NCBI RefSeq assembly: GCF_019039215.1
Contig: NZ_JAHNZZ010000003.1
Span: forward strand, 343,967 to 393,169
DNA from: Bacillus sp. FJAT-29790
GTDB lineage: Bacteria; Bacillota; Bacilli; Bacillales; Cytobacillaceae
DNA: 49,203 nucleotides
Direction of reading: 5' to 3'
Part shown: piece by piece, positions 30,143 to 38,483 of the stretch
Layout: every line of letters starts with the position of its first letter
Numbering within the stretch: position 1 is the first letter of the stretch
The notes under the pieces: generated by a model
The model's input: the letters and a program-made list of their open reading frames with translations, nothing else
The model's database searches: none
What the model was told of the DNA's origin: nothing
Translations under genes and position numbers: made by a program

Positions 30143-30330
30143 GTTAAACAATGTTGTTGATAGACACGCTGGTTCGATTTACCTTCCGAGAAGCGGTTCT
30201 CGCTATCGCTCAAAAGGTTCTCTCCGACGCACAGGACGTGCTAGTGTCGACAATGCCACAGGACGTGGCGTTTTTGTCGACCAGGCAAAATCGCCCCGCT
30301 AGTCTTAGTTTATCAACATTATCACTAACG
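30143..30330. repeat. GC-richer block with internal CACAGGACGTG duplication, possible dispersed element
   Basis: The block between brnQ and csbA carries CACAGGACGTG twice (30230-30240 and 30257-30267) and GTCGAC twice (30246-30251 and 30276-30281). Its base composition stands out from the AT-rich flanks. It has no convincing coding capacity. It may be a copy of a genome-wide Bacillus repeat; only one copy is in this window. The remainder of 30330-30525 shows nothing recognisable. Confidence 0.3.
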
Positions 30331-30525
30331 GAGCCAAGAAAAAAAGGAAATTACCACCCTCCTATTAAATCTGTAGACTCCGTATCGTTCACTTTTAAAT
30401 ATATCGGCGTTTTATCGGCGACATTTCAGATATATCAGCCACTTTCAGTGTTTATCAGCGACTTCCTACTTTATCAGTGAATTATTCACAGAACGGGACA
30501 ACATTATCAATTCTAATTATCTGAT

Positions 30526-30765
30526 CTATTTTTCGTGAACTTGCTGTGATTTCTGTTTCATTCCTTGAGCGTACCAAAAGCCAACTGTTAATGAAAAAGC
30601 ATCCACAATAATAAGCCATATCGAATCTGTATAGCCTTTATAAACAGAAGCTGCAATTAAGGCTACCGTCAAAACAAGACCTATCACTCGATTGTAAGCC
30701 ACTCTCGTAAACAGCACTACCAACAAACCAGGAATCAGTAGAGCCGATAAGTATTTTAACAACAA
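30526..30765 (-). CDS. csbA: CsbA-like small membrane protein
   Basis: The 79-residue protein has hydrophobic segments (LLIPGLLVVLFTRVAYN; GLVLTVALIAASVYKGYTDSIWLIIVDAFSLTVGFWY) and resembles the B. subtilis general-stress protein CsbA in length and pattern, especially LVVLFTRV and KGYT. In B. subtilis csbA is close to uvrBA. Here a block of about 3.5 kb with gntR and brnQ lies between csbA and uvrB. The function is unknown. Confidence 0.75.
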   Translation of the reverse strand: MLLKYLSALLIPGLLVVLFTRVAYNRVIGLVLTVALIAASVYKGYTDSIWLIIVDAFSLTVGFWYAQGMKQKSQQVHEK

Positions 30766-31040
30766 AGACTACACCTACTTTTTCCTTTTAATCAAAAACA
30801 ATCACCTTTAGCCTACCACAAAAATGAGTGACAGCGTACTAATCAAGTAAGAACATTTGAACGTTCGCATGATAATGTTAAATATTGGCGCTAAACGGAA
30901 TCCTAGGGGAAAAGCGCTTGATTGGGATGGTACTAATAATAAAATTTTCCTTTGCATATAGTATATGAGTTTGAGTTTTTTATCTTTTCGCGGATTGTGG
31001 CCTCATCGATGGGATTGAGGTCTAAAATGGAGGAATGCAA

Positions 31041-31601
31041 ATGAATCATAATGATCCGTTTGATAATAAAATGAAACAAATGAAAGTCGGTTTTGGGAAT
31101 TTGCCTAATGCGAAAAAGATTGTGTATGTTGCTCTCTTAAGCAGTTTGGCAGCTTTATTTCAATCGGCAGGGGGCTTTTTACCAGGGGTCGGCTATTTTA
31201 TTAGCCCTTTGTCAACCGCCCCAATAATCGTTTGTGCGATTTTCTCGATTCGATTTGGCTTTTTCGCCTATGTGTTAACAGCCCTCCTACTTTTGATTTT
31301 ACAGCCGAGTGAACTGATTGTTTTTCCTTTTACAACAGGGCTTTTAGGGTTAGCTATTGGTGTTTCTTTTCATCTGCTGCACAAAAAATTGAGTATTATT
31401 GTGAGTGGTGGCGTGGGATTAGCCATTGGTATTTACGTTTTACTATATGGTTTTAATTTTCCGGTGTTAGGTCCTACTGTATCTCAAACCTTGAGTTTTT
31501 CTGTTGTCGTGTGTGTGTTCGTATTCTCTATTTTTTACAGTTGGCTTTGGGTTGGATTAAGCAAAATTCTGATAAAAAGATTCGTCAAATTTATCTTTTA
31601 A
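31041..31601 (+). CDS. Polytopic membrane protein, possibly ECF-transporter S-component-like
   Basis: The product of about 186 residues has five to six hydrophobic segments after a hydrophilic N-terminus. The spacing and small-residue-rich helices (YVALLSSLAALFQSAGGFLPG; LLGLAIGVSFHLL) resemble integral substrate-binding subunits of ECF transporters, but no specific family is recognised. The ATG at 31041 is preferred over 31035 because GGAGG is 7 bp upstream of it. A small hairpin (CCTCATC...GATTGAGG, about 31001-31018) lies directly before the ribosome site and could influence translation. No other gene is seen in the 30766-31034 gap. Confidence 0.6.
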   Translation: MNHNDPFDNKMKQMKVGFGNLPNAKKIVYVALLSSLAALFQSAGGFLPGVGYFISPLSTAPIIVCAIFSIRFGFFAYVLTALLLLILQPSELIVFPFTTGLLGLAIGVSFHLLHKKLSIIVSGGVGLAIGIYVLLYGFNFPVLGPTVSQTLSFSVVVCVFVFSIFYSWLWVGLSKILIKRFVKFIF

Positions 31602-32058
31602 TTACTTTCCAGATGACGCCCGTTTCGAGATAAGATTCTCTACCCTAAAATCAGTGATATACATTTCATTTTGCTTGCCAAAAGTAATATCAATCGGTCT
31701 TTCAAGTCTGCCCCCGTCCGTAGCTGAAGCAGGCTTCCTTGTTTTATTGACAACGAATGTTCGGATGGTGCGATTTTCGACATTGATTATTGACACACGG
31801 TGACCGATATTCGGAATAGATTTTCCGCCCCTCTGCTACTACTTTTAATCTAGATCTAGTGAGCATTAATACCCTGCCATTCCCAGTTGTAATTCCCGCA
31901 TCAGCAATCAGCATTTCTCCATCATCCGTAAAATGGTATTGATCGGTGTCGTTAATCCTTCTGCAAAAACTTCTATCTGATAACCTAGTTGAAGACTGAT
32001 CCTTCCGAGTTCGTTTTTCGCTTGAATGTTTCAGGTCGTGCCATGCAGTCCCCCTCAT
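31602..32058 (-). pseudogene. Decayed beta-propeller (NHL / sugar-dehydrogenase-like) gene
   Basis: Two overlapping reading frames on the minus strand together read like the tail of a beta-propeller protein. The first has FTDDGEMLIADAGITTGNGRVLMLTRS (about 31850-31950). After a frameshift near 31800, the second has VSIINVENRTIRTFVVN, then ERPIDITFGKQNEMYITDFRVENL. The repeated pattern of DG-EMLIAD and QNEMYITDF is typical of NHL or glucose/sorbosone dehydrogenase blades. Neither frame has a good start, and the N-terminal part is absent, so this is a remnant. Confidence 0.5.
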
Positions 32059-32127
32059 TAGTAAATGTTTTAGGTTCTCTTCTTATATATTCTATGAGGG
32101 GTCGTCATAATGACAGGCTGGCCATTC

Positions 32128-33711
32128 TTATTCTTCAAGCTGAACGTCAATAAGCGTCATTTTATTTGGATGATTTAGCGCATCTTCCAGCATTCCTTCG
32201 AATTCAAGTAAATTTGCAGGTTTCACGCCACGTATACCAAAGCTTTTCGCAAGCTGGACAAAGTCAGGGTTTCCAAAAGCTGTTCCATAGCTTTTTCCAA
32301 ACTCCGTCATCATCATTTCTTCTTCCAATTTCAACTTAGAATCATTTAGGATAATCATGACAAACGAGAGCCCTAACCGGTTCGCAGTCTCTATTTCAGC
32401 GATGTTCATTAAAGCCCCTCCATCCCCTGTAATACAAATAACCGGGTCATTCGGGCAAGCCAATTTGGCCCCAACTGCGCCTGGCAAAGCAATTCCCATT
32501 GAGGCAAGTCCGTTTGACATAATAAGTCTATTCGGTTGTTTCGGCTGATACGTACGGGCAATCGAAACCTTATGAGCGCCAACATCAGAGATTACAATTG
32601 TTTGATTGGTAGAAAGCTTTTCAATGCTATGCAAAATAGGTGTGATTGCTAAATTGCCGCTATTTCCTTCATTTATTTGATAAGCATGTTCGATCTGTGC
32701 TTTCAGATTCCCTGAAGGGGCCCATGGTTTTACAGGTATATCTAGTTTATTGAGCATTTGCAAAGACCTATTAATACTTCCTACCAACTCGATTTGGACG
32801 GGGTAATATTCATCAGCTTCCGCCGGAGCCGCATCAATATGCAGAACGGGAACTTTCTTACGGTTCCATTCCTTTGGCAATTTTTCAACAAAATCAAATC
32901 CAATGACAATGAGCAGGTCGGATTCGTTGATTCCTGGTAATACCTCATCTTCCTTATTGAACCCAAACGTGAAAAAGTTAAGCCGGTGGTCTTTCGGCAA
33001 GATGCCTTTGGCCTTGAAACTATGGATAACAGGTGATTGCAGCTGCTCAATAAACGTTTGGAGCGCTTCTGCCGCCTCTTCTCTGACTGCCCCATTGCCG
33101 ACAATGATAAACGGCTTGCTGCATTTGCTAATTAGAGTATGTGCGGCCTGGAGTGCAGCACCTTCAGGGACACTTATTGGCATTGGCGTGACCTGCAGCG
33201 GGTGAGCCGGAATCATTTGTGCAGCTAAATTTTCCGGTAACTCGATTAAAACAGATCCCGGCTTCTCCATTTTCGCCACTCTAAATGCTTTGCGAATAAT
33301 CTCTGCCATCGTTTGTGAATCTTTGATTTGCACGCACCATTTCGTTGCCGGTTCAAATATTTTCACAATGTCCAAATATTGATGTGATTCTTTATGCTGC
33401 CGCTCAAATCCAGCCTGTCCCGTAAACGCTACAACCGGTGAATGATCCAGCTTCGAACTTGCTATGCCCGTCAATAAATTCGTCGCCCCAGGCCCCAATG
33501 TCGCTAAACATACGCCTGCCTTATTCGATAATCTTCCATAAACATCTGCCATAAAAGCTGCCCCTTGCTCGTGGCGGACATTGACAAACTGGATTTGCTC
33601 CGATTTCTCTAAGGAATCAACAAGATCTAGGGTTTCTTTCCCCATGATTCCAAACACATACTCAACCCCTTCATTTTCCAAGTATTGAACAAGCACGTCT
33701 GTGACTTTCAT
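32128..33711 (-). CDS. ThDP-dependent acetolactate-synthase-like enzyme
   Basis: The 527-residue protein has the three-domain ThDP fold. The N-terminal pyrimidine domain has the cofactor-activating Glu48 in VRHEQGAAFMADVYGR and GPGATNLLTG; a central domain follows; the C-terminal domain has the ThDP/Mg motif GDGGALMNIAEIETANRLGLSFVMIILND. It resembles acetolactate synthase large subunits. It is shorter than AlsS (about 570 residues), and after the final ND of the motif it has SKLKLEEEMM instead of the usual glycine-aromatic stretch. The substrate is therefore uncertain; other 2-oxoacid ThDP enzymes are possible. It stands alone, with no alsD or ilvN nearby. Confidence 0.75.
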   Translation of the reverse strand: MKVTDVLVQYLENEGVEYVFGIMGKETLDLVDSLEKSEQIQFVNVRHEQGAAFMADVYGRLSNKAGVCLATLGPGATNLLTGIASSKLDHSPVVAFTGQAGFERQHKESHQYLDIVKIFEPATKWCVQIKDSQTMAEIIRKAFRVAKMEKPGSVLIELPENLAAQMIPAHPLQVTPMPISVPEGAALQAAHTLISKCSKPFIIVGNGAVREEAAEALQTFIEQLQSPVIHSFKAKGILPKDHRLNFFTFGFNKEDEVLPGINESDLLIVIGFDFVEKLPKEWNRKKVPVLHIDAAPAEADEYYPVQIELVGSINRSLQMLNKLDIPVKPWAPSGNLKAQIEHAYQINEGNSGNLAITPILHSIEKLSTNQTIVISDVGAHKVSIARTYQPKQPNRLIMSNGLASMGIALPGAVGAKLACPNDPVICITGDGGALMNIAEIETANRLGLSFVMIILNDSKLKLEEEMMMTEFGKSYGTAFGNPDFVQLAKSFGIRGVKPANLLEFEGMLEDALNHPNKMTLIDVQLEE

Positions 33712-33975
33712 ATGATCCTCCTTTGGAACTTTGTATTTTTTAAAAATTGCTCCTTACTATGTGTTACCTGAAGAGAGATTTTAAGTACCATGAGCCCCTT
33801 GCGTGAACGGTTTCAACTTTTCGGGAGCTTTCGGGTACTAATAACCCCTTTTAATAACCTTTTTTCAAAATGATTAATTCTATTGCAAAAACAATAGTGT
33901 TTCCTAAAAATGTCTTTAAGAACAAAATAAAAACGTTATACACACCTTAGTTTTAGCCAAATTAGTTAAAAAAAT

Positions 33976-34012
33976 AAAAATTCCACAATCACGCGCGATT
34001 GTGGAATTTTTA
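33976..34012. terminator. Bidirectional terminator
   Basis: AAAAATTCCACAATC/GATTGTGGAATTTTT forms a long perfect stem with a short GC-rich loop. It lies downstream of the yktB-like gene on the minus strand. The rest of 33712-34197 contains no recognisable gene. Confidence 0.75.
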
Positions 34013-34197
34013 AAACGATTATTCACTATGACTGCACCTTTTGAAACGCAGGATCCAGCCTATGCATACTAGCCCTAAGCTATTAGTTGTACTTGAGCCC
34101 AACTGTCTGTGTGTTCAACTAGTTCTTCTTGTGCCCTTTATCTCAATAATATGAGTTTATTTTGGGGAAGTGCCAGGAAAACCGGATCATCTCATCA

Positions 34198-34839
34198 TTA
34201 CTTTGACACTTTTTGCTGATACGATAATTTGTAAAGCGGAAATAACGCCTTGAACGTATCTTCGACAAATGAAAGGAACTTGTCACCGTCTTTTAATATT
34301 GGATCATTTGAGTGAACATGACGACCGACAAGAAACTCTGCCTTTTTCACGTCACGGAAGCGTTCAAGCGCTTTTTTCAATCCTTCTTTACCTAAACTTT
34401 CGATGGATTCGGATTCCTTTTTCATGTGGTCAAGTGAAATGACAAAATCACTTGGAATCAGCTTCCATACATTGTCAATTTCTTCAAGGAAATTCTTTGC
34501 AATTTCCTTCTTATCTGGCAATTCATAAATGAATGCAAGCCAAATAAAAACATGGTCATCAAATAGGCCGACTTGAAAGTGCGGAAGCATTTTGTATCCC
34601 CGTTTGCTTGCCGCTATTGCAAGCCAAGTATCTTTCGGGGCATTAACGGTTCGACGAGCGTGTTTTGCAATATGCAAAAACAATTCATTTCCTGCTAATA
34701 TAGAAAGTTCCCCCGTCAACTTATCGCCGATTGCTTGAAACTTCGGACGAATCCGTTCTTGTATCGCTTCCATTCTTGCGTCAAGTCCTTCTATTGTGAA
34801 CGTCTCAAAATCCGATTGATCGAATCCTTCAAATTGCAA
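34198..34839 (-). CDS. yktB: UPF0637 (DUF1054) protein, YktB-like
   Basis: The 213-residue protein matches the UPF0637/DUF1054 family represented by YktB, including the start FEGFDQSDFETFTIEGLDARM and the IRPKFQAIGDKL and HIAKHARRTVNAP segments. A structure exists for a family member but no function is established. GGAGG precedes the ATG at a normal distance. It is probably single-gene. Confidence 0.88.
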   Translation of the reverse strand: MQFEGFDQSDFETFTIEGLDARMEAIQERIRPKFQAIGDKLTGELSILAGNELFLHIAKHARRTVNAPKDTWLAIAASKRGYKMLPHFQVGLFDDHVFIWLAFIYELPDKKEIAKNFLEEIDNVWKLIPSDFVISLDHMKKESESIESLGKEGLKKALERFRDVKKAEFLVGRHVHSNDPILKDGDKFLSFVEDTFKALFPLYKLSYQQKVSK

Positions 34840-34881
34840 TTATTAAACCTCCTTATTCAAATCAAATTCGCCTTGGCGTAT

Positions 34882-34983
34882 TTACTCCCAGATTTTCTCC
34901 TTAGCTTGCTCGATAAATTCCTTTAAAAAATCTGAGACATCCGCCGGAGGCTTAACTTTATTCAGCTGGGGTTTGAACCCCAC
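34882..34983 (-). other. Short ORF, possible C-terminal gene remnant
   Basis: From a GTG at 34983, 33 codons end in SDFLKEFIEQAKEKIWE. The charged helical ending looks like a protein C-terminus, but there is no good ribosome site and no upstream coding frame. It may be a remnant or chance. The rest of the 34840-35548 gap shows nothing that I can name. Confidence 0.2.
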
Positions 34984-35548
34984 TGAATTGGATAACTGTT
35001 TGAATTAAATCTCGCAACTTATATCGTTTAGAGACTTCTGCTGAATAAAGGTAAAATTGTACTAAGTATAAGCGGAAAACGGGCACGATGTCGAGTTCTA
35101 TCGCAATATATAAAAAGCTTTTTTATGAATTGAGATTAATTTATTAAAATTTTATTATAGCAATTCAAAAAATTAGGAGTTTACAATTACCCCTCCCAAC
35201 CCCTAAATGATTAAAATTCACATCTGTGACTATTCATAATTAGCTAGAATAGGATGTTGACTTATCAACCTTAATCATTATATATTTTTCAAAATTAATT
35301 AGAATGATTGGTACTTTTTTCATCAGGGGAATTTTTCAAAATTAATTTTCCCACTTAAAAAATCCCTATCAGGTTGAAGAGACCCCACTGACAATAAATG
35401 AGTTTCTCGAATTCGCTCGTACACTCCTTTATAAATGAGAAAATAATTGTTCATCCGGCACAGCTTCAACCATTTCTTGGTTTGGCCACTTACATTTTAC
35501 TAGATAGGACGATTTTTTTTGTATGATTTTTTAATTATAAATAAAGAA

Positions 35549-35592
35549 GGGACTCCAAAAAGTCAGTTAGTCTGACTTTTTGGACAGCCCCT
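35549..35592 (-). terminator. Terminator of the secreted-protein gene
   Basis: GGGGCTGTCCAAAAAGTCAG and its complement form a very long stem (minus strand), followed by a T-rich stretch. It lies immediately downstream of the gene ending at 35598. Confidence 0.8.
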
Positions 35593-35597
35593 TTAGA

Positions 35598-36242
35598 TTA
35601 TTTATTAAACTTCTCAGGAAATTGCTTTACAACTCCCGTAGAGATAGTATCTGCCATTCTAATTATATGTGAGATCCCATCATCAATCGAAACAATTCTT
35701 GCATTCCAATCTTTTGCTAAGCTTGAAGATAAATCATTTGTCACAAATTTCAAGTGTATATAAAGCAATTTTTTTAGATTTTCATTTTTCAAATAAGGGT
35801 TGGCACTACTAAGGAGCGCAGCTATATCATCAGCATTTCTATACCATTTTTTGTTTAGCTGATTCACCAAGGCTTTCTTTCCCGTTTTAGCCGCATCTAC
35901 AATCTTGCCGGCAAGAATTATATGTTCCTTAAGCAAATCTGTTAGTTTGTTCCCAGCTTTCTCTCCGTATAATGGCTTCACAGCATTACCAATATCCTCT
36001 TGATTTTTCAGAAGTCTTGATAACACCTGTTTTTGGTCTTTTGCTCCTGCTGTTGTTGCACTTGTAATATAATTACTTGTCCACAATACATGATCAATCC
36101 AAAGTCTCCTGAATTCATTTTCAAACTTTACCTCAGATTGGCTAATACGATGTTCTTGTGTTTCAGCGACAACACTAATTGATCCAACCAACATGTTTAG
36201 CGGAAATAACAAAATAAATCCCATCAATAATAATTTTTTCAT
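35598..36242 (-). CDS. Secreted helical protein of unknown function
   Basis: The product of about 214 residues starts MKKLLLMGFILLFPLNMLVG, a typical signal peptide, with likely cleavage after about VVAETQ. The mature part is helical (LWIDHVLWTSNYITSATTAG; QEDIGNAVKPLYGEKAGNKLTDLLKEHI) and resembles a widespread Bacillus family of secreted proteins without assigned function. ATG at 36242 is preferred: a TTG six codons earlier (36260) overlaps the GGAGG ribosome site. It is a single-gene unit with a strong terminator. Confidence 0.7.
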   Translation of the reverse strand: MKKLLLMGFILLFPLNMLVGSISVVAETQEHRISQSEVKFENEFRRLWIDHVLWTSNYITSATTAGAKDQKQVLSRLLKNQEDIGNAVKPLYGEKAGNKLTDLLKEHIILAGKIVDAAKTGKKALVNQLNKKWYRNADDIAALLSSANPYLKNENLKKLLYIHLKFVTNDLSSSLAKDWNARIVSIDDGISHIIRMADTISTGVVKQFPEKFNK

Positions 36243-36437
36243 AAAAACTACTCCTTCCAAATTTAATCCTTTTTATTATTTGTATATGGGATTTCCTCCA
36301 TTCGTCATAATTTGAGTTCCAATAACACTGATTTATTGATTTTTAACCAAAACAAAAAGACCGAATCAATTCCCGAATAATAATTCAAATATTCTTTTCT
36401 GAAGTCTATTCACATACCCAATTGTTCTGGTACAAAC

Positions 36438-36460
36438 TCTTAAACTCCCTCAGTTTAAGA
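36438..36460. promoter_or_regulatory. Inverted repeat TCTTAAACT/AGTTTAAGA
   Basis: A perfect 9-bp inverted repeat with a 5-bp spacer lies about 280 bp upstream of brnQ copy 2. It could be an operator or a weak terminator stem; no T-run follows. The 36243-36741 gap otherwise holds only the CodY-like site. Confidence 0.3.
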
Positions 36461-36676
36461 GATAACGCTCACGCATACCCGCTTATCCGCAAGATTTAAA
36501 ACCGAATGGTAGGTTGCTGTTAGATGAAAAGAGGTAAGAGCGTTTTGATAAGATGAGGGTAGATTGAAATTCGGATCTAGTCATTAAGATGTATAATAAA
36601 AACTAAAAATTTATATTGATATAATAATTTTATCTAGTTATAATATGTTGGCATCATAGATATTTAACTCTTGCAT

Positions 36677-36691
36677 AATTTTCTGAAGATT
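36677..36691. promoter_or_regulatory. CodY box upstream of brnQ copy 2
   Basis: AATTTTCTGAAGATT matches the CodY consensus AATTTTCWGAAAATT at 14 of 15 positions. It ends about 50 bp before the TTG start, where it could block transcription when branched-chain amino acids are abundant. Confidence 0.65.
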
Positions 36692-36741
36692 TAACGCTTT
36701 TCTAAAATAGTAAATTTTAGTTATTTTATGGAGGTTTAAAC

Positions 36742-38091
36742 TTGTCTAATAAAGTACCGTTTTCATTTATAGTAGTTATTGGTTTAATGCTATTTGCTCT
36801 ATTCTTTGGGGCAGGAAATTTAATTTTTCCACCAATGCTTGGTCAATCGGCAGGTATGAATATCTGGTCAGCTAATGCAGGGTTTTTAGTAACAGGAGTT
36901 GGATTACCGTTACTTGGTGTGTTAGCACTTGGTTTTTCGGGGAAAGATGATTTACAGTCGTTAGCAAGTCGTGTACATCCTGTTTTTGGTATTGTATTCA
37001 CAACCGTTCTTTATTTAGCAATTGGTCCTTTATTTGCTATACCAAGAACAGGAAACGTTTCTTTTGAGATTGGTGTCAAACCTTTTTTATCCGAAAATTC
37101 CGGCTCTATACCTTTACTTATTTTTTCAATCATCTTTTTTAGCATTACGTGCCTTTTTTCGCTAAACCCCGCGAAAATTGTCGAAATTGTAGGGAAAATA
37201 TTAACTCCAATCAAGTTAACGTTTATTGGAATCCTAATAGTAGTTGCTTTTATTCATCCAATTGGTGATTTGCAAGCACCTGTTAAGAATTATACAATTC
37301 AACCATTTTTTAATGGGTTTAGAGAAGGTTATTTAACAATGGATACGCTTGCATCTTTTGTTTTTGGCATCATTATCATTAACGCTATTAAAGAAAAAGG
37401 TGCAAAAACAAAAAAGCAAATTATGATTGTTTGTGGAAAAGCAGCTGGAATTGCTGCCGTTATCCTTGCAATCATTTATACAGCTCTTTCTTACATGGGT
37501 GCTTCAAGTGTAGAAAAACTTGGACACTTAGATAATGGAGGTATTTTCTTAGCAAAAGTCTCGGAATACTATTTTGGAACTTATGGTGGGATATTATTAG
37601 GATTAATGATTACAGTAGCTTGTTTAACAACGAGCATAGGGCTTGTTACAGCTTGTTCTTCATTCTTCAATAAACTACTTCCAAAAGTTCCTTACAAAAC
37701 AATTGCTATTAGTTTAACTATTTTTAGTGCAATAGTTGCTAATATTGGACTAACACAGTTAATTGCTATTTCTGTACCTGTATTAACAGCTATTTACCCA
37801 TTAGCTATTGTATTAATTTTCTTAACATTTTTTCATTCTTTATTTAAAGGGAAAGCTGAAGTTTATCAAGGAAGCTTACTTTTAACATTTATTATTAGTT
37901 TCTTTGATGGATTAAACGGAGCTGGTATACACCTTTCATCTATTAATAATTTCTTTAATGCAATTCTTCCTATGTACGACGTCGGACTAGGGTGGATTAT
38001 TCCTGCTATTATTGGAGGATTCATAGGGTATGGCAGTAGCATATTACGAGTGAAATTCAGCCTTAACCATCCAACTAGATTAATTAAATAA
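36742..38091 (+). CDS. brnQ: Branched-chain amino acid transporter, LIVCS/BrnQ family (copy 2)
   Basis: The 449-residue paralogue of the 28.7-kb transporter has the same 12-segment layout and the motifs LFFGAGNLIFPPMLGQS and VHPVFGIVFTTVLYLAIGPLFAIPRTG. It starts with TTG at 36742, preceded by GGAGG seven bases upstream; no ATG fits. The weaker start codon and the close CodY site suggest tighter control than copy 1. Cation-coupled leucine/isoleucine/valine import is the expected role. A good terminator follows at 38111. Confidence 0.92.
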   Translation: MSNKVPFSFIVVIGLMLFALFFGAGNLIFPPMLGQSAGMNIWSANAGFLVTGVGLPLLGVLALGFSGKDDLQSLASRVHPVFGIVFTTVLYLAIGPLFAIPRTGNVSFEIGVKPFLSENSGSIPLLIFSIIFFSITCLFSLNPAKIVEIVGKILTPIKLTFIGILIVVAFIHPIGDLQAPVKNYTIQPFFNGFREGYLTMDTLASFVFGIIIINAIKEKGAKTKKQIMIVCGKAAGIAAVILAIIYTALSYMGASSVEKLGHLDNGGIFLAKVSEYYFGTYGGILLGLMITVACLTTSIGLVTACSSFFNKLLPKVPYKTIAISLTIFSAIVANIGLTQLIAISVPVLTAIYPLAIVLIFLTFFHSLFKGKAEVYQGSLLLTFIISFFDGLNGAGIHLSSINNFFNAILPMYDVGLGWIIPAIIGGFIGYGSSILRVKFSLNHPTRLIK

Positions 38092-38110
38092 ATAAAAAAT
38101 AATCTATTTT

Positions 38111-38148
38111 AAAAAGCGGTCTAGGAATAATGCCTAGACTTCTTTTTT
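38111..38148 (+). terminator. Terminator of brnQ copy 2
   Basis: GTCTAGG/CCTAGAC forms the stem, followed by TTCTTTTTT. It lies just after the transporter stop codon. The rest of 38149-38483 contains a GACGCATT/AATGCGTC inverted repeat near 38285-38311 but no recognisable gene. Confidence 0.7.
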
Positions 38149-38483
38149 ATGAATATGGAGATAATGGTTGATCATATAAAAATTTAATAAGTTACATTCT
38201 GGATTTGAGTCAATATTTTATACATATAATATCCAATTTTATTTAAATGCGTTGTTCAACAATCTTACCCATGAATGAAACTAGACGCATTCTTTATTAA
38301 AGAAATGCGTCCGTTAGTGGAAGATCAAAGTGTGTTGAAAACGGTTCACACTTATTGAAGAACCCGTTCAACAATATTTTATATGGTATTAAATTATTAC
38401 GTTAGCTGCGGCAGAACGTACCTATCCGTGAGGCTTAGGCAAAGAATATTAGATTTATGGCTGTATTCACGCCTTTAGTCTCC

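Noticed and set aside
32059..32127. Regulatory RNA before the beta-propeller remnant
   Set aside because: The gap is only 69 bp and shows no stable hairpin or conserved element.
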